IMG/VR virus record: IMGVR_UViG_3300042691_006664
Coordinates: 1 to 51,892 of that record
Source: a virus
Length of the DNA: 51,892 nucleotides
Reading direction: 5' to 3' (one strand)
Part shown: piece after piece, positions 1 to 7,707 of the stretch
Layout: the number at the start of each line of letters is the position of its first letter
How positions within the stretch are numbered: the stretch's first letter is position 1
Program-made: the position numbers and the translations under genes
The notes under the pieces: model-generated
Told to the model about the DNA's origin: nothing
Seen by the model: only the letters and a program-made list of their open reading frames with translations
Database searches by the model: none

Positions 1-277
1 GCACCAGCAGCTTCTTGTGGATGGTGCAGAACGCCGCCGTCTCCATCTGGTGGTGATAGGGTGTGAACCTACCGGGCCAACTGTAGTGATGCAGAATGGG
101 CGACGGCGCGTCGATCCCTAGGTCTTGCAACCTGCGAACCTCGTCGACACCGTGCGGTACAACCACGACCTCCTGACCCCGCACAGAAATACGTTGTGCT
201 GTGCTGAGCGCCGCAAGCACCCTGTCTGGGTTGTTCAGCTTCAGCGCCAGCGCCTTGGCAGACGGGATGACTAGCAT
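1..277 (-). CDS. SNF2/DEAD-type DNA helicase, N-terminal part only
   Basis: The first 92 residues of a protein whose remainder lies beyond base 1. The start is the ATG at 277-275; it overlaps the stop of the upstream nuclease gene (ATGCTAG). Residues 68-92 read PGRFTPYHHQ METAAFCTIH and so on, the Q-motif-like entry (aromatic-PYxHQ) that precedes Walker A in phage SNF2-family and UvsW-like helicases. The Walker A itself would be just outside the window, so ATPase function is inferred, not seen. Lying directly behind a VRR-NUC nuclease fits a role in replication or recombination, since VRR-NUC and SNF2 helicases are often neighbours in phages. Confidence 0.7.
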   Translation of the reverse strand, partial: MLVIPSAKALALKLNNPDRVLAALSTAQRISVRGQEVVVVPHGVDEVRRLQDLGIDAPSPILHHYSWPGRFTPYHHQMETAAFCTIHKKLLV

Positions 278-585
278 TTGTTGGCACCGTTAATTCTAAG
301 CCATGCCTTCAATCCGACGAGACTTTCTTCGTCCTTTACAACCCAGCAAAACGCTCCAGCATCAATCATCTCCTTGATGGTCTTCTCCTGCAGGGCGGTC
401 AGCCCGTACTTGGTGCCAGCCTTCACCTCCACGGCGATCATGCGCCCACCGGGCAATATGCCCACCCGGTCAGGGATACCGGAGCGCCCGTAGATGCCCG
501 CTTGTGGGGCGAAGAACCAGATACCATGCTCTTTCAACACCTCGTCCACCTTCTTCTTCATCTTCTTTTCAGGGGTCATCGCCAT
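271..585 (-). CDS. VRR-NUC domain nuclease
   Basis: A 104-residue protein that is essentially one VRR-NUC domain of the PD-(D/E)XK superfamily. The catalytic set is visible: GIPD with D39, AVEVK with E53 and K55, and Q66 in the helix after the core (TALQEKT). Stand-alone phage VRR-NUC proteins of this length are thought to cut branched DNA such as Holliday junctions or flaps. It overlaps the start of the helicase gene by 7 bases, so the two are probably translated together. The ATG at 585 has a modest AAAGGA upstream; a second in-frame ATG lies two codons in. Confidence 0.88.
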   Translation of the reverse strand: MAMTPEKKMKKKVDEVLKEHGIWFFAPQAGIYGRSGIPDRVGILPGGRMIAVEVKAGTKYGLTALQEKTIKEMIDAGAFCWVVKDEESLVGLKAWLRINGANKC

Positions 586-612
586 GTAGCAATCCTTTAC
601 ACTCGTGTCAAG

Positions 613-1293
613 TTACAACTTACTGAATTCGCACAAGTGCTGTGCTGGGCAAAACCTGCACAACCCGCTGGGCTTGGCGGGCCAGTCATCGCTGTGTAAA
701 CTTCTCTCTATGCGGCTGACCTTGTTGAGGAGGTTGGACCAGAGGTCACCAATATTATCACGCTTGTACAGATGCCGGTCCATGGCTTGGTCCTTCAGCC
801 AGACGAAGCAGCTAGACACCTCCTTGATCTTCTTGTGGTGTGTAAAGACTTGCAGGGCGAATAGCTCCAACTGGTTGAAGTCCGGGCGGCGCTTGCCTGT
901 CTTCCAGTCCAGAACCACTGCCGTGTCGCCACGCAGGATCAGCACGTCCAGCTTGGAGCGCATCCACGCATCCTCATCCCACCAACCTGTCGGCTTGAGG
1001 TTCCGGTTCAGCGTCATCTCCTGTTCGATAAGCATCGCATCGTCAGGCTTCATGCCACGCAGCACCGCCTCCACCATGGGCGCATAGTCCTTGGCCTCGT
1101 CCGGCAGGGGTGTCTCGTCACGCAGCCGCTCCTCAATCATCTTGTGCAGCCGCTCACCGTAGATGGTGGCCTCGCCGCCTTGGTCCGTCACCTCCTTGGT
1201 AATACGTTGGTGGTAGTATCGCTTCGGGCAGTTCTCGTACATCTTGAGCGACGAGTACGAATGCGCCAGCGGCTTGGGCTGGGTGTCAGTCAT
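613..1293 (-). CDS. PD-(D/E)XK exonuclease, RecB/Cas4-like, with Fe-S cysteines
   Basis: A 226-residue nuclease. The core motifs are GERLH (H50), KLDVL (D116), LDWKTGK (D129, K131) and the QLELFAL helix (Q141), the order seen in RecB-family and Cas4-like nucleases. Four cysteines are placed as in the iron-sulfur versions: C22 near the N terminus and C212, C215 and C221 at the C terminus. The family digests DNA ends, usually producing 3' overhangs for recombination or degrading host DNA. It overlaps the preceding gene by an ATGA. Together with the VRR-NUC protein and helicase downstream it forms a DNA-processing trio. Confidence 0.87.
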   Translation of the reverse strand: MTDTQPKPLAHSYSSLKMYENCPKRYYHQRITKEVTDQGGEATIYGERLHKMIEERLRDETPLPDEAKDYAPMVEAVLRGMKPDDAMLIEQEMTLNRNLKPTGWWDEDAWMRSKLDVLILRGDTAVVLDWKTGKRRPDFNQLELFALQVFTHHKKIKEVSSCFVWLKDQAMDRHLYKRDNIGDLWSNLLNKVSRIERSLHSDDWPAKPSGLCRFCPAQHLCEFSKL

Positions 1294-1562
1294 GCGCTTG
1301 GCCCCTCTTCAGCAGCAGTGTCTTCAATGTATTCCACAATACGCTTCTCTGGTGCGGGCTGTGTGAGGGGGAGGATGATGCAACGCTCGTCAGACAGTTC
1401 ACCGTCGACGCGCGCCAACGGCCACCCTTCCAGCATGGCTTGGCACGCGGCGCGGGCGATTGCAATTGCCGCGTCATCTGTGAACGGCACAAGCGGGTGA
1501 TCTTTCATGGCCCTAGCAGCAGCCTCCAGCGCCTCTGGCGGGATGGTGATGTGGTCAGTCAT
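1290..1562 (-). CDS. Small hypothetical protein
   Basis: A 90-residue protein of unknown function beginning MTDHITIPPEALEAAARAM. I chose the ATG at 1562 rather than an upstream in-frame start because the earlier codons lie inside the preceding gene and lack a good ribosome binding site. The N-terminal half (PPEALEAAARAMKDH, then IAIARAACQAML) resembles a type of small phage protein with an Ala-rich helical pair that recurs in alphaproteobacterial phages, but I cannot assign a role. It overlaps both neighbours by a few bases, so it is part of the same translationally coupled operon. Confidence 0.7.
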   Translation of the reverse strand: MTDHITIPPEALEAAARAMKDHPLVPFTDDAAIAIARAACQAMLEGWPLARVDGELSDERCIILPLTQPAPEKRIVEYIEDTAAEEGPSA

Positions 1563-1770
1563 TACTTTCCAATTCCTTCTTGAGTTCATCAAGCGGTGAC
1601 GGTTCAGGCGCAGCACGCATCTCAGGATACACAGGCGGCGGTAGCTCCGGGTTGGATAGGCATTTATATATGATGGACGTGTTGCTTTCCGGCAGGACTA
1701 TCACCGTGCTCGGGCAGACAGTGGTCATGTACACAAGCATCTGTGCGGCAGTCAGTGTAAGAAACATCAT
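1555..1770 (-). CDS. Small hypothetical protein
   Basis: A 71-residue protein, MMFLTLTAAQMLVYMTTVCP at its start. The N-terminal 30 residues are hydrophobic and might form one membrane segment, though two polar clusters make that uncertain. The C terminus is proline- and acid-rich (PPPVYPE, ELKKELESND). The ATG at 1770 shares an ATGA with the stop of the dCMP deaminase gene, and a GGAGGA stretch lies just upstream, so the start is well supported even though no homologue is recognised. Confidence 0.6.
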   Translation of the reverse strand: MMFLTLTAAQMLVYMTTVCPSTVIVLPESNTSIIYKCLSNPELPPPVYPEMRAAPEPSPLDELKKELESND

Positions 1771-2213
1771 ACCAGTTCCTCCTCGAATATCACCAGCGTT
1801 ACGCCAGCTTCTGTGAACATTTTCTGCGCTACGTCGAACTCCTCCAGCACCATCTTGGTGCCGTTGTTCATGGCGTAGATCGTTGTGATCCCTGCTTGGA
1901 TAAGCATACGTGCGCACCGGGAACATGGCACGTTGGTGGTGTACACCGTCCCCCCTGCAAGCCGCGCACCTACACGTGCAGCCTGAGCGACAGCGTTTTC
2001 CTCGGCATGGCTTGTCCAAAGATATTTGGCAGGGCGCTCCATCCTGTAGTCATGATCCTCCACACCGCGCGGGATACCGTTATACCCAGTGGATACCACC
2101 ACCTTGTCATCGCTGACGATGACGCACCCCACCTTGGTGCTTGGGTCCTTGGAGCGTGTGGCCACTTGCTCGGCTATCTCCATGAAGTAATGATGCCACG
2201 ACTTCCTCATCAC
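1767..2213 (-). CDS. dCMP/cytidine deaminase family protein
   Basis: A 148-residue zinc-dependent deaminase. The zinc and catalytic residues are in the expected places: HAEENA (H69, E71) and PCSRC (C97, C100). The N-terminal part (DPSTKVGCVIV, TGYNGIPRGVEDH) matches dCMP deaminases, which turn dCMP into dUMP and so feed dTTP synthesis during phage replication. It sits two genes from the DNA polymerase, consistent with nucleotide supply. The stop overlaps the next start (ATGA) and its own start overlaps the previous stop. No thymidylate synthase is in the window. Confidence 0.93.
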   Translation of the reverse strand: MMRKSWHHYFMEIAEQVATRSKDPSTKVGCVIVSDDKVVVSTGYNGIPRGVEDHDYRMERPAKYLWTSHAEENAVAQAARVGARLAGGTVYTTNVPCSRCARMLIQAGITTIYAMNNGTKMVLEEFDVAQKMFTEAGVTLVIFEEELV

Positions 2214-2404
2214 TTAATCTCCACACGGCGTGACGGTATATACATCACCGCCGTGGCTTCACCCTGACCACGCAGGTTTTCCAGTGCGCTCTCCACGCAT
2301 TCGGTTATATCAGCAATAGATACACCGGGTTCGAGTATGAACTGCGCCGTAATGGTGACGCCAAGCTTACCACCCTCGTGGGGCTCTTTCTTTTTCGTTG
2401 TCAT
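2210..2404 (-). CDS. Small hypothetical protein behind DNA polymerase
   Basis: A 64-residue protein beginning MTTKKKEPHEGGKLGVTITA. It looks like one small alpha/beta unit: a charged start, a strand (LGVTITAQFIL), a helix (IADITECVESALENL) and a final strand (ATAVMYIPSRRVEIK). No family recognised. It overlaps the polymerase stop (ATGA) and the deaminase start, with GGAGAGG upstream, so it is clearly a coupled gene between the two. Confidence 0.7.
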   Translation of the reverse strand: MTTKKKEPHEGGKLGVTITAQFILEPGVSIADITECVESALENLRGQGEATAVMYIPSRRVEIK

Positions 2405-4275
2405 TTCACCTCTCCATAGTTGATACCGACATGGGCTTCGCAGTTAACAGGCAGGTCGGGTGCCCATGTCGGTGGTGTCTTCATGACCTGCTCCATAAAC
2501 TTCAGTGCTTCCTCTGCTTCGTGCTCATCCACCATGATAACGATCTCGTCGTGAACCTGCAAAACGGTCTTGTACCGCTGGCCGATGGTGACCATCTGCT
2601 CGGCCACGACGATGCGGGCTAGGGCTTGGACGATGTTCTCCACCACCTTGCCCCCGTAAATATATTGCCACTTGATTGTACTCACGTTGCCGCCAAGCAC
2701 TCGGGCTTTGGCAGCCTCAAGGAAGGCACGTGCATCGCCGCAATACTTGAACCCGCCATCGGCTGTCTGCAACAAGGGGTAGTTGATCTGCAATCCGTTG
2801 GGCAGACCTATATGCTCAGGCTCGAATGGGAGATACGGCTTGATGTCACCTGTCTTGCCCTGCGCCATCTGGTTCAGCGCCCAGCCGCAACGGTTCCATA
2901 GCTGCGGGATCATGGGGTACTTGCTGCGGTATGCCTGTACGATGCGCTTGGCTTCGCTCTCGTCCATGTCCACCTTGATACCGCCAGCACCTAGCGCCAG
3001 CGTGGCCTTGAACTTGGTGAAGCCCATGCCATAGCCAAGGCCAAGCACGGCGGTCTTGCCGACGTGGCGTTCCAGCTTGTCAGCCTTGGTGATCTTCCTG
3101 CCGTACACATCGGTGGCGAACTCGGAGTACACATCGCGCCCCTCACGGAACGCTTGGAGCAGATGCTCCTGCTCTGCCACCCATGCCACGATGCGGGCTT
3201 CGATCTGGGAACTGTCGCTGGCCACCAGCACCTTGCCTTCCGGCGCACATAGCGCACGGCGTAGCGTCCCGCCTCTCGGCAGGTTCTGCAGGTTCATCTT
3301 GTCGCCACCGGAGAAGCGCCCTGTGTGTGCGCCGTAGTAGTTCAGCATGATTGGCAGAGGCCCGCGCTCTGCCACCCCTATCAGCGATGCCGTTCGCGTC
3401 TCCTCCAGTGTGGACTTGACGCCCAGACGGGCCGCGACAACCGCTCTTACACGAGGATCATCATGCTCAAGTAAGTCTGTGAATGCCTTGTCGGTCTTGC
3501 CAAATGCGAACGTCGCCTTGCCTGTGGCAGGGCTGGTCTTCATAGGCGTGTCCACACCCAACGCACCTAACACAACACCAAGCTGGTTGTTGCTCATAAG
3601 CTGGGCCTTGACTGCCTCCTCGCTGTCGGCCAGCCATCCCAGTTCGTCCATGAGATTGGACTTGCGGTCACGTACCTCTTGCAGGTGCTGTTCCAGCAGC
3701 GGCTTATTCAGCACGATACTGGGCTCGGTGTACATGCGAATGGTCTGGTCTATGAGCATAAGTTCTGACGGGTTGAACTTGCCCTTGAGCTTATTGAAAA
3801 GTTTATACGTCAGGTCCACGTCGTTGGTGCAGTAGCGACCGTACGCATCCATCTCCTCGCGGGTAAACTCCTTGCGCCGCATACCCATGGCGCGGATCAC
3901 CTCGTCACCCTTCTCGCCCAGCCTGTAATGGGCCACCAGTTTCTTGAGCGAACCACCTACGGTGAGGCCGTGCCATGGGCGGGCCATGGACAGCGTGTCA
4001 AGCCATAGCCTTGGGCGGATACCAAAGTGCCACGACAGGATAGCCCCGTCGAACACGGTGTTGTGGCAGAGGATGGCGCGATTGGTATAGTCGAGCGACT
4101 TGAGGAACTTGCCGGGGTCACTACCTGTATACCAGTCAGCGGGGTGGTCGTTCACCTTGATACCCACGCCGATCACTTCAAAGCGCGGGTCACGGACATA
4201 TGCTTCCGTGGTGATCTTCGACAGGGAATAGTCCTTGTCGTAGTATGTTTCAAAGTCAATGGTCACGATATCCAT
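2401..4275 (-). CDS. DNA polymerase, family A, with 3'-5' exonuclease
   Basis: The replicative polymerase, 624 residues. The DEDDy exonuclease motifs are intact: DFE (D7, E9), NTVFDG (D76) and YCTND (Y148, D152). The polymerase motifs follow: motif A ASDSSQIEARIVAW with D354, motif B RHVGKTAVLGLGYGMGF with K406 and Y415, and motif C VHDE (H575, D576, E577). There is no 5' nuclease domain. The protein is shorter than E. coli Pol I Klenow plus linker and close to other compact phage Pol A enzymes. It should copy the phage genome with proofreading; the processivity factor, if any, is not evident here. ATG at 4275 with AAAGG upstream. Confidence 0.96.
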   Translation of the reverse strand: MDIVTIDFETYYDKDYSLSKITTEAYVRDPRFEVIGVGIKVNDHPADWYTGSDPGKFLKSLDYTNRAILCHNTVFDGAILSWHFGIRPRLWLDTLSMARPWHGLTVGGSLKKLVAHYRLGEKGDEVIRAMGMRRKEFTREEMDAYGRYCTNDVDLTYKLFNKLKGKFNPSELMLIDQTIRMYTEPSIVLNKPLLEQHLQEVRDRKSNLMDELGWLADSEEAVKAQLMSNNQLGVVLGALGVDTPMKTSPATGKATFAFGKTDKAFTDLLEHDDPRVRAVVAARLGVKSTLEETRTASLIGVAERGPLPIMLNYYGAHTGRFSGGDKMNLQNLPRGGTLRRALCAPEGKVLVASDSSQIEARIVAWVAEQEHLLQAFREGRDVYSEFATDVYGRKITKADKLERHVGKTAVLGLGYGMGFTKFKATLALGAGGIKVDMDESEAKRIVQAYRSKYPMIPQLWNRCGWALNQMAQGKTGDIKPYLPFEPEHIGLPNGLQINYPLLQTADGGFKYCGDARAFLEAAKARVLGGNVSTIKWQYIYGGKVVENIVQALARIVVAEQMVTIGQRYKTVLQVHDEIVIMVDEHEAEEALKFMEQVMKTPPTWAPDLPVNCEAHVGINYGEVK

Positions 4276-4466
4276 TCTGGGAACCTTTCATCCGGCACAG
4301 CAGGGTCGATACCCGTAATGATCCGCGTCTTGTAGCGCATCATCCACAGCTTGTGCTTATAGTGATCCCGCGTCCATACATGGCCCATGTACATACAAGA
4401 ACCGTGGGTAAACATCTGCGCCACTATAAGCAGCGCCCACTCCCACCATACTTTGTCCCCCCACAT
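4263..4466 (-). CDS. Small hypothetical protein, possible membrane segment
   Basis: A 67-residue protein starting MWGDKVWWEWALLIVAQMFT. The first 35 residues contain a hydrophobic, tryptophan-rich stretch that could be one membrane helix; the rest is basic (TRDHYKHKLWMMRYKTR). The start is the ATG at 4466, which shares its A with the TGA of the preceding gene (TGATG), so translation is probably by re-initiation. The end overlaps the polymerase gene by 13 bases. No family recognised. Confidence 0.55.
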   Translation of the reverse strand: MWGDKVWWEWALLIVAQMFTHGSCMYMGHVWTRDHYKHKLWMMRYKTRIITGIDPAVPDERFPEWIS

Positions 4467-4810
4467 CACTCCTTCTCCACGATATGGAAGCACTCCTTGG
4501 TATCAGCCACCCGCATCTTGGTGCTCTCGACTTGGTTGAACTCCTTCACAGCATCGGGGTATCGCTGGACCATGAACTCCAGAAAGGTAACGCTGCCCTG
4601 CACCCACTTCTTCAACTCGGACAACTGCCTGTCGGATTGCTCCATCCGCTGCTCAAGTGTGGTGATGGTGTCTACCGTGCTGTTGTTCGCAGTTTGCGCT
4701 GTCCGTATCCACGTATCCAAGCTCTTGACAGATAGCGCCCGCACTTGGTCGGACCCTACCCACACCTCGTTACTAACGATGGTATCTGCGCCCCATATTT
4801 TCATGGTCAT
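4466..4810 (-). CDS. Hypothetical protein with predicted coiled coil
   Basis: A 114-residue protein. Residues about 50-75 (TLEQRMEQSDRQLSELKKWV) have a heptad-like pattern suggesting a short coiled coil. They are followed by FLEFMVQRYPDAVKEF, a motif shared with several other small proteins of this arm (see findings). Start ATG at 4810 with GGAGG five bases upstream. Function unknown. Confidence 0.7.
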   Translation of the reverse strand: MTMKIWGADTIVSNEVWVGSDQVRALSVKSLDTWIRTAQTANNSTVDTITTLEQRMEQSDRQLSELKKWVQGSVTFLEFMVQRYPDAVKEFNQVESTKMRVADTKECFHIVEKE

Positions 4811-4819
4811 AACTACCTC

Positions 4820-5107
4820 CTATTTATACGGGCTCACGATGGCCCTGATTTTTACTGCTGTTATCAAGTCGGCCCGTGCTTCAGCTATACGCGCCGCCTT
4901 CTCGCGGGCCTCATGAAAGGCCAGCGGTATCATGTTGTGTGCTTCAGTGACGGCGCGCTTGAGTGATGTGGTGCTCTCCTCCTGAGAACGTATCTGTGCG
5001 CGACACCACTCAACCTCTGCCATGAGACGTTGGTTCTCGTCTTCCAGTCTGCGGTACGCCCGCCTTACCGCCAGCGGCATCTTGTACTCGTCCAGTGCGA
5101 ACGTCAT
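4820..5107 (-). CDS. Hypothetical helical protein
   Basis: A 95-residue, almost entirely helical, charged protein (RRLEDENQRLMAEVEWCRAQ; later REKAARIAEARADLI), likely a coiled coil. Its AGGAGGG ribosome binding site and its ATG at 5107 both lie inside the coding sequence of the upstream HicA-like gene, so the two genes overlap by 98 bases in different frames. Function unknown. Confidence 0.62.
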   Translation of the reverse strand: MTFALDEYKMPLAVRRAYRRLEDENQRLMAEVEWCRAQIRSQEESTTSLKRAVTEAHNMIPLAFHEAREKAARIAEARADLITAVKIRAIVSPYK

Positions 5108-5303
5108 CGCGCAGTTCCCTCCTGATATCTCCTAGCAGCCATGACGGCCAGTTGTCAGTCCGAGGAGATAGCGAGAGTGTTACTCTCGCCACCTTGTTGT
5201 TGTGCTCCACGGTCACGGCGTAGTGCTTGCTCAGACGGATGGATACGATCTTGTACCCGGCGTCTTCCACTACCTTGGTGATGGACCTAGGGTTTACTCG
5301 CAT
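5010..5303 (-). CDS. HicA-like small protein with overprinted C-terminal extension
   Basis: A 97-residue protein from the ATG at 5303, which has AGGAG six bases upstream; an in-frame TTG two codons earlier is less likely. Residues 1-65 have the look of small HicA-like double-stranded-RNA-binding-fold proteins found in phages: a helix (ITKVVEDAGYKI), then SIRLSKHYAVTVEHNNKVAR, where H takes the place of the HicA histidine, then a strand and a helix (LLGDIRREL). The last 30 residues are low in complexity and overlap the next gene. No HicB partner is adjacent, so a toxin role is not implied. The fold assignment is by eye only. Confidence 0.5.
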   Translation of the reverse strand: MRVNPRSITKVVEDAGYKIVSIRLSKHYAVTVEHNNKVARVTLSLSPRTDNWPSWLLGDIRRELRDDVRTGRVQDAAGGKAGVPQTGRREPTSHGRG

Positions 5304-5625
5304 TGCCAACTCCTATGCGCTTGGCAGCGGCGAACGCAATGTCGAACTGCGCCAGCACTTCGGGATACGAGTGTTGCAGGAAGGTACGCATTGCTGCGTA
5401 CTCCACCGTCTCCTTCTGCACCGCTTCCATGATAGCCGAGATTGTCAGGGCTTCAGTGGAAGCGGAGCGCATAGTGGGGGTATGCGCACTCCACAGGCCC
5501 CCCACAGATGTGCCTACACCTACCCCACTGGTGTTTACTGAACTGGATGGCATGATCTGCCCTGTCCTTCTGTTGATATACACATCGTTGGCAACGTCAT
5601 GATCCCACTCATTCTGATACGACAT
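5287..5625 (-). CDS. Hypothetical protein
   Basis: A 112-residue protein. The N-terminal half is polar (MSYQNEWDHDVANDVYINRR) and the C-terminal half helical, ending with TFLQHSYPEVLAQFDIAF, a motif shared by several small proteins in this arm. It overlaps the end of the HTH-DUF6378 gene by 17 bases and the start of the next gene. ATG at 5625. Function unknown. Confidence 0.65.
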   Translation of the reverse strand: MSYQNEWDHDVANDVYINRRTGQIMPSSSVNTSGVGVGTSVGGLWSAHTPTMRSASTEALTISAIMEAVQKETVEYAAMRTFLQHSYPEVLAQFDIAFAAAKRIGVGNASKP

Positions 5626-6163
5626 TGGCCAGCACCGCTGCGTAACCAGCGATATCCGTGATGCTATCCATGTGGTTGGGGGAAGCCTTGAGACGCAGCA
5701 GCTTGACTGCGATCATCATCTTGACCGCCGTGTCGGCGTTGATGTGAGCACCGGATACCGAAGACCACACGAGAGCCACATCACGCCAGTGTGCAGCCGC
5801 GTCACCATATGTTTTACCACGTTCGTCAAAGACATGCGCTGCGTCCAGCAGCATCTGCACCCCCGGCGGCGGACCTGCCGCGATATCCGCCATTACTTCC
5901 GCCTCCTTGGCAGCGGATAGTTTATTGGACTTGGCCCTCTTAATGGCTTCAACAGCCATGGTCTTCCACTGTGCCTCATCTGGCTCGACAACACGTTTCC
6001 AGTTGGCCTTCAACACCTCCACTGGGGTCTGCCGCTGCTTGATGATCTTGCGCACGGTCTGGACCGATAGGCCCGAACGCCTAGCCACTTCCGCCGCAGG
6101 TGCATCAGGGCGCTTGAGCAGAATGTTGATGGCCTTCTGCCGCCTAAGACTACGGTTTCTCAT
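5609..6163 (-). CDS. HTH domain fused to DUF6378 domain
   Basis: A 184-residue two-domain protein. Residues about 10-45 form a helix-turn-helix (AAEVARRSGLSVQTVRKI). Residues about 101-184 match the phage DUF6378 family: FDERGKTYGD, ALVWSSVSG, DTAVKMMIAVKLLRL and MDSITDIAGYAAV. That domain usually stands alone at about 90 residues; its exact activity is unknown, though it resembles all-alpha NTP-pyrophosphatase-like proteins. A DNA-binding domain in front suggests a regulator. The start at 6163 shares ATGA with the preceding stop. Confidence 0.75.
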   Translation of the reverse strand: MRNRSLRRQKAINILLKRPDAPAAEVARRSGLSVQTVRKIIKQRQTPVEVLKANWKRVVEPDEAQWKTMAVEAIKRAKSNKLSAAKEAEVMADIAAGPPPGVQMLLDAAHVFDERGKTYGDAAAHWRDVALVWSSVSGAHINADTAVKMMIAVKLLRLKASPNHMDSITDIAGYAAVLANVVSE

Positions 6164-6387
6164 TTCGTCCTCGCTGAGATAGGGGGTTCAATGCTGGTGA
6201 CAGGATTGGGTACTGCCATAGGCACGGATGGCGTGGGCTTGATATCTTCCTCAGCCCACGGATCGTAGTCGTCCTCATGCTGTGGAGTAAGTTTATCCGT
6301 GATCCACGTCACGATGTACACGAGGCCCCCGATAGAGCCCAATGTATAGAGGATGAAGAACCCCCACTGGTACTCATTGGTCGGCAT
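6160..6387 (-). CDS. Small single-pass membrane protein
   Basis: A 75-residue protein from the ATG at 6387, with GGAGG eight bases upstream. Residues about 9-29 (FILYTLGSIGGLVYIVTWI) form a clear membrane helix; the C-terminal 45 residues are acidic and proline-rich (DDYDPWAEEDIKP). It probably sits in the host inner membrane with a short N terminus and a cytoplasmic or periplasmic tail. No family recognised; small membrane proteins of early phage genes often act on the host envelope or exclude other phages. Confidence 0.65.
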   Translation of the reverse strand: MPTNEYQWGFFILYTLGSIGGLVYIVTWITDKLTPQHEDDYDPWAEEDIKPTPSVPMAVPNPVTSIEPPISARTK

Positions 6388-6616
6388 AGTGCGCCTCCGT
6401 GGTACCACCGTTGATCTTCTCCACAACGGAAGGCTGCGGACCTAGAAGCCCCTCAAGTGAGCGGCGGCGGGCGGCGAACTCATCCGTGATCTGCTGCTTG
6501 CGCTCGTTGATACGGGCAATGTCCTCGTCAAGACGTGTCAAGATATTTGCAAGGCAGATATCGGACATATCAATCTCGTCACGAAGAACTTTGGAAACGT
6601 CAGTGAGACTGCTCAT
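6374..6616 (-). CDS. Hypothetical coiled-coil protein
   Basis: An 80-residue protein. Residues about 23-60 (ILTRLDEDIARINERKQQIT and the following RRRSLEGLL) form a charged helix compatible with a coiled coil. Its start at 6616 overlaps the stop of the XRE-type regulator, and its end overlaps the membrane-protein gene. Function unknown. Confidence 0.65.
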   Translation of the reverse strand: MSSLTDVSKVLRDEIDMSDICLANILTRLDEDIARINERKQQITDEFAARRRSLEGLLGPQPSVVEKINGGTTEAHYADQ

Positions 6617-6858
6617 TCTTTCATACTCCTGATGGTAAGTTTATGTCCTAGTGTTCGTGCTACTGCGTCGAACTCCAGCATACGGGGGGACCTGTCCCCC
6701 GTACGCCATTTGCGTAGGGCACTGGATGAAACGCCGGATCGCTTGGCAATATCTTCCTGTGAAGCATGTTGCCTGTTGATCTCACGCCACATCCAGCGCA
6801 CCAGTGGGTGTATCGCCCTGTCAGGGCGGGGTTGCTTCTGCTTTTGAAATATACGCAT
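6613..6858 (-). CDS. XRE-type helix-turn-helix DNA-binding protein
   Basis: An 81-residue protein with a Cro/CI-type HTH at about residues 32-75: ASQEDIAKRSGVSSSALRKW, then GDRSPRMLEFDAVARTLGH. The arginine- and lysine-rich N terminus may add DNA contacts. It is a likely transcription regulator of the phage. The 35-base gap before the ATG at 6858 contains no purine-rich ribosome binding site, unlike most genes here, so its translation may be weak or coupled to the upstream gene. Confidence 0.8.
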   Translation of the reverse strand: MRIFQKQKQPRPDRAIHPLVRWMWREINRQHASQEDIAKRSGVSSSALRKWRTGDRSPRMLEFDAVARTLGHKLTIRSMKE

Positions 6859-6893
6859 GACAGGACAATAGTACCAGCACTTTTCAGTGCTGT

Positions 6894-7703
6894 CTACTCC
6901 TTTGCGACAAGCACGCCGAGATGCAACCGCATGTCGCGGCTATTCGACTTTACTGCGCTCTCGAACACATCCACCACGGCCTCGCCCGGTGGCACTGTCC
7001 GGTACTTCCATGCCCCCATGCGGGCGATGACCAGTTGCATCGCCTCGGGGGAGAAGTCCTGCGCCATGATGGCATCGGCCAGCTTGTTGAGGTGCGTGCC
7101 ATCCCACCAGTTATGGTAGCTGCGCTCCCTTACGACGTTATCGAACGCACCAATGCGGGCCATGGTACGCAGCCGCAAGCGATAGGCTTTGAGATTTCGC
7201 AGCCACTCCTTGCGCCTGTCCTCGTTTACGTCGGGTGCCATGTCCTTGGGGTTAATGATCTTGCCCGTGCATAGGTCCAGCTTAAGGTGTTGGAAATACT
7301 CCTGTCCACTTTTACGTAGGGCGTTCCAGTCGTTGAACTCATAGTATTGCCCATCGTACGACATAACCCGCCGTTTGGGGGTCGTACCCTCATGGCACAC
7401 CTTGTACTTGCCAGTGTCGAAGTTTATGAAATGGACAGGCAGGAAGGACCGGAACGAACTGGACAGCGTATACTGCTGCGTCCGTATGGTCTTGTCAGTG
7501 GCGATGAAGGTGAGCACGTTGTCACTGGTGATGGTGCATATCTTATCGTCATGCACACTGAAAGTTATTTCTGTGTGTTCTTCGTTGACGTGCAGTCTGC
7601 CGAACGTGCGGAACGGCACGCCGTTCTTGTAGGGACTGCGCCCTTTCATGGCGAAGTCCAGTATCTGCCCGAACCTGTCGAAGCGTCTTGCCTTCTTTCC
7701 CAT
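6894..7703 (-). CDS. Hypothetical protein, 269 aa
   Basis: A 269-residue protein I do not recognise. The N-terminal 110 residues are mostly beta (TEITFSVHDDKICTITSDNV, then TFIATDKT); the C-terminal half is helical and basic (RRKEWLRNLKAYRLRLRTMA). It ends ELVIARMGAWKYR-like without cysteine clusters. A GAGGTAAGCAC stretch precedes the ATG at 7703. It follows the Nmad5-like gene with a 4-base gap and so belongs to the same operon as the MoxR/VWA group. Confidence 0.7.
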   Translation of the reverse strand: MGKKARRFDRFGQILDFAMKGRSPYKNGVPFRTFGRLHVNEEHTEITFSVHDDKICTITSDNVLTFIATDKTIRTQQYTLSSSFRSFLPVHFINFDTGKYKVCHEGTTPKRRVMSYDGQYYEFNDWNALRKSGQEYFQHLKLDLCTGKIINPKDMAPDVNEDRRKEWLRNLKAYRLRLRTMARIGAFDNVVRERSYHNWWDGTHLNKLADAIMAQDFSPEAMQLVIARMGAWKYRTVPPGEAVVDVFESAVKSNSRDMRLHLGVLVAKE

Positions 7704-7707
7704 GTGC

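Noticed and set aside
69-287. A 72-codon minus-strand frame at the left edge
   Set aside because: Another minus frame in the same place (1-277) has a proper start overlap and helicase-like sequence; this one is Arg/Ala/Gly-rich shadow.
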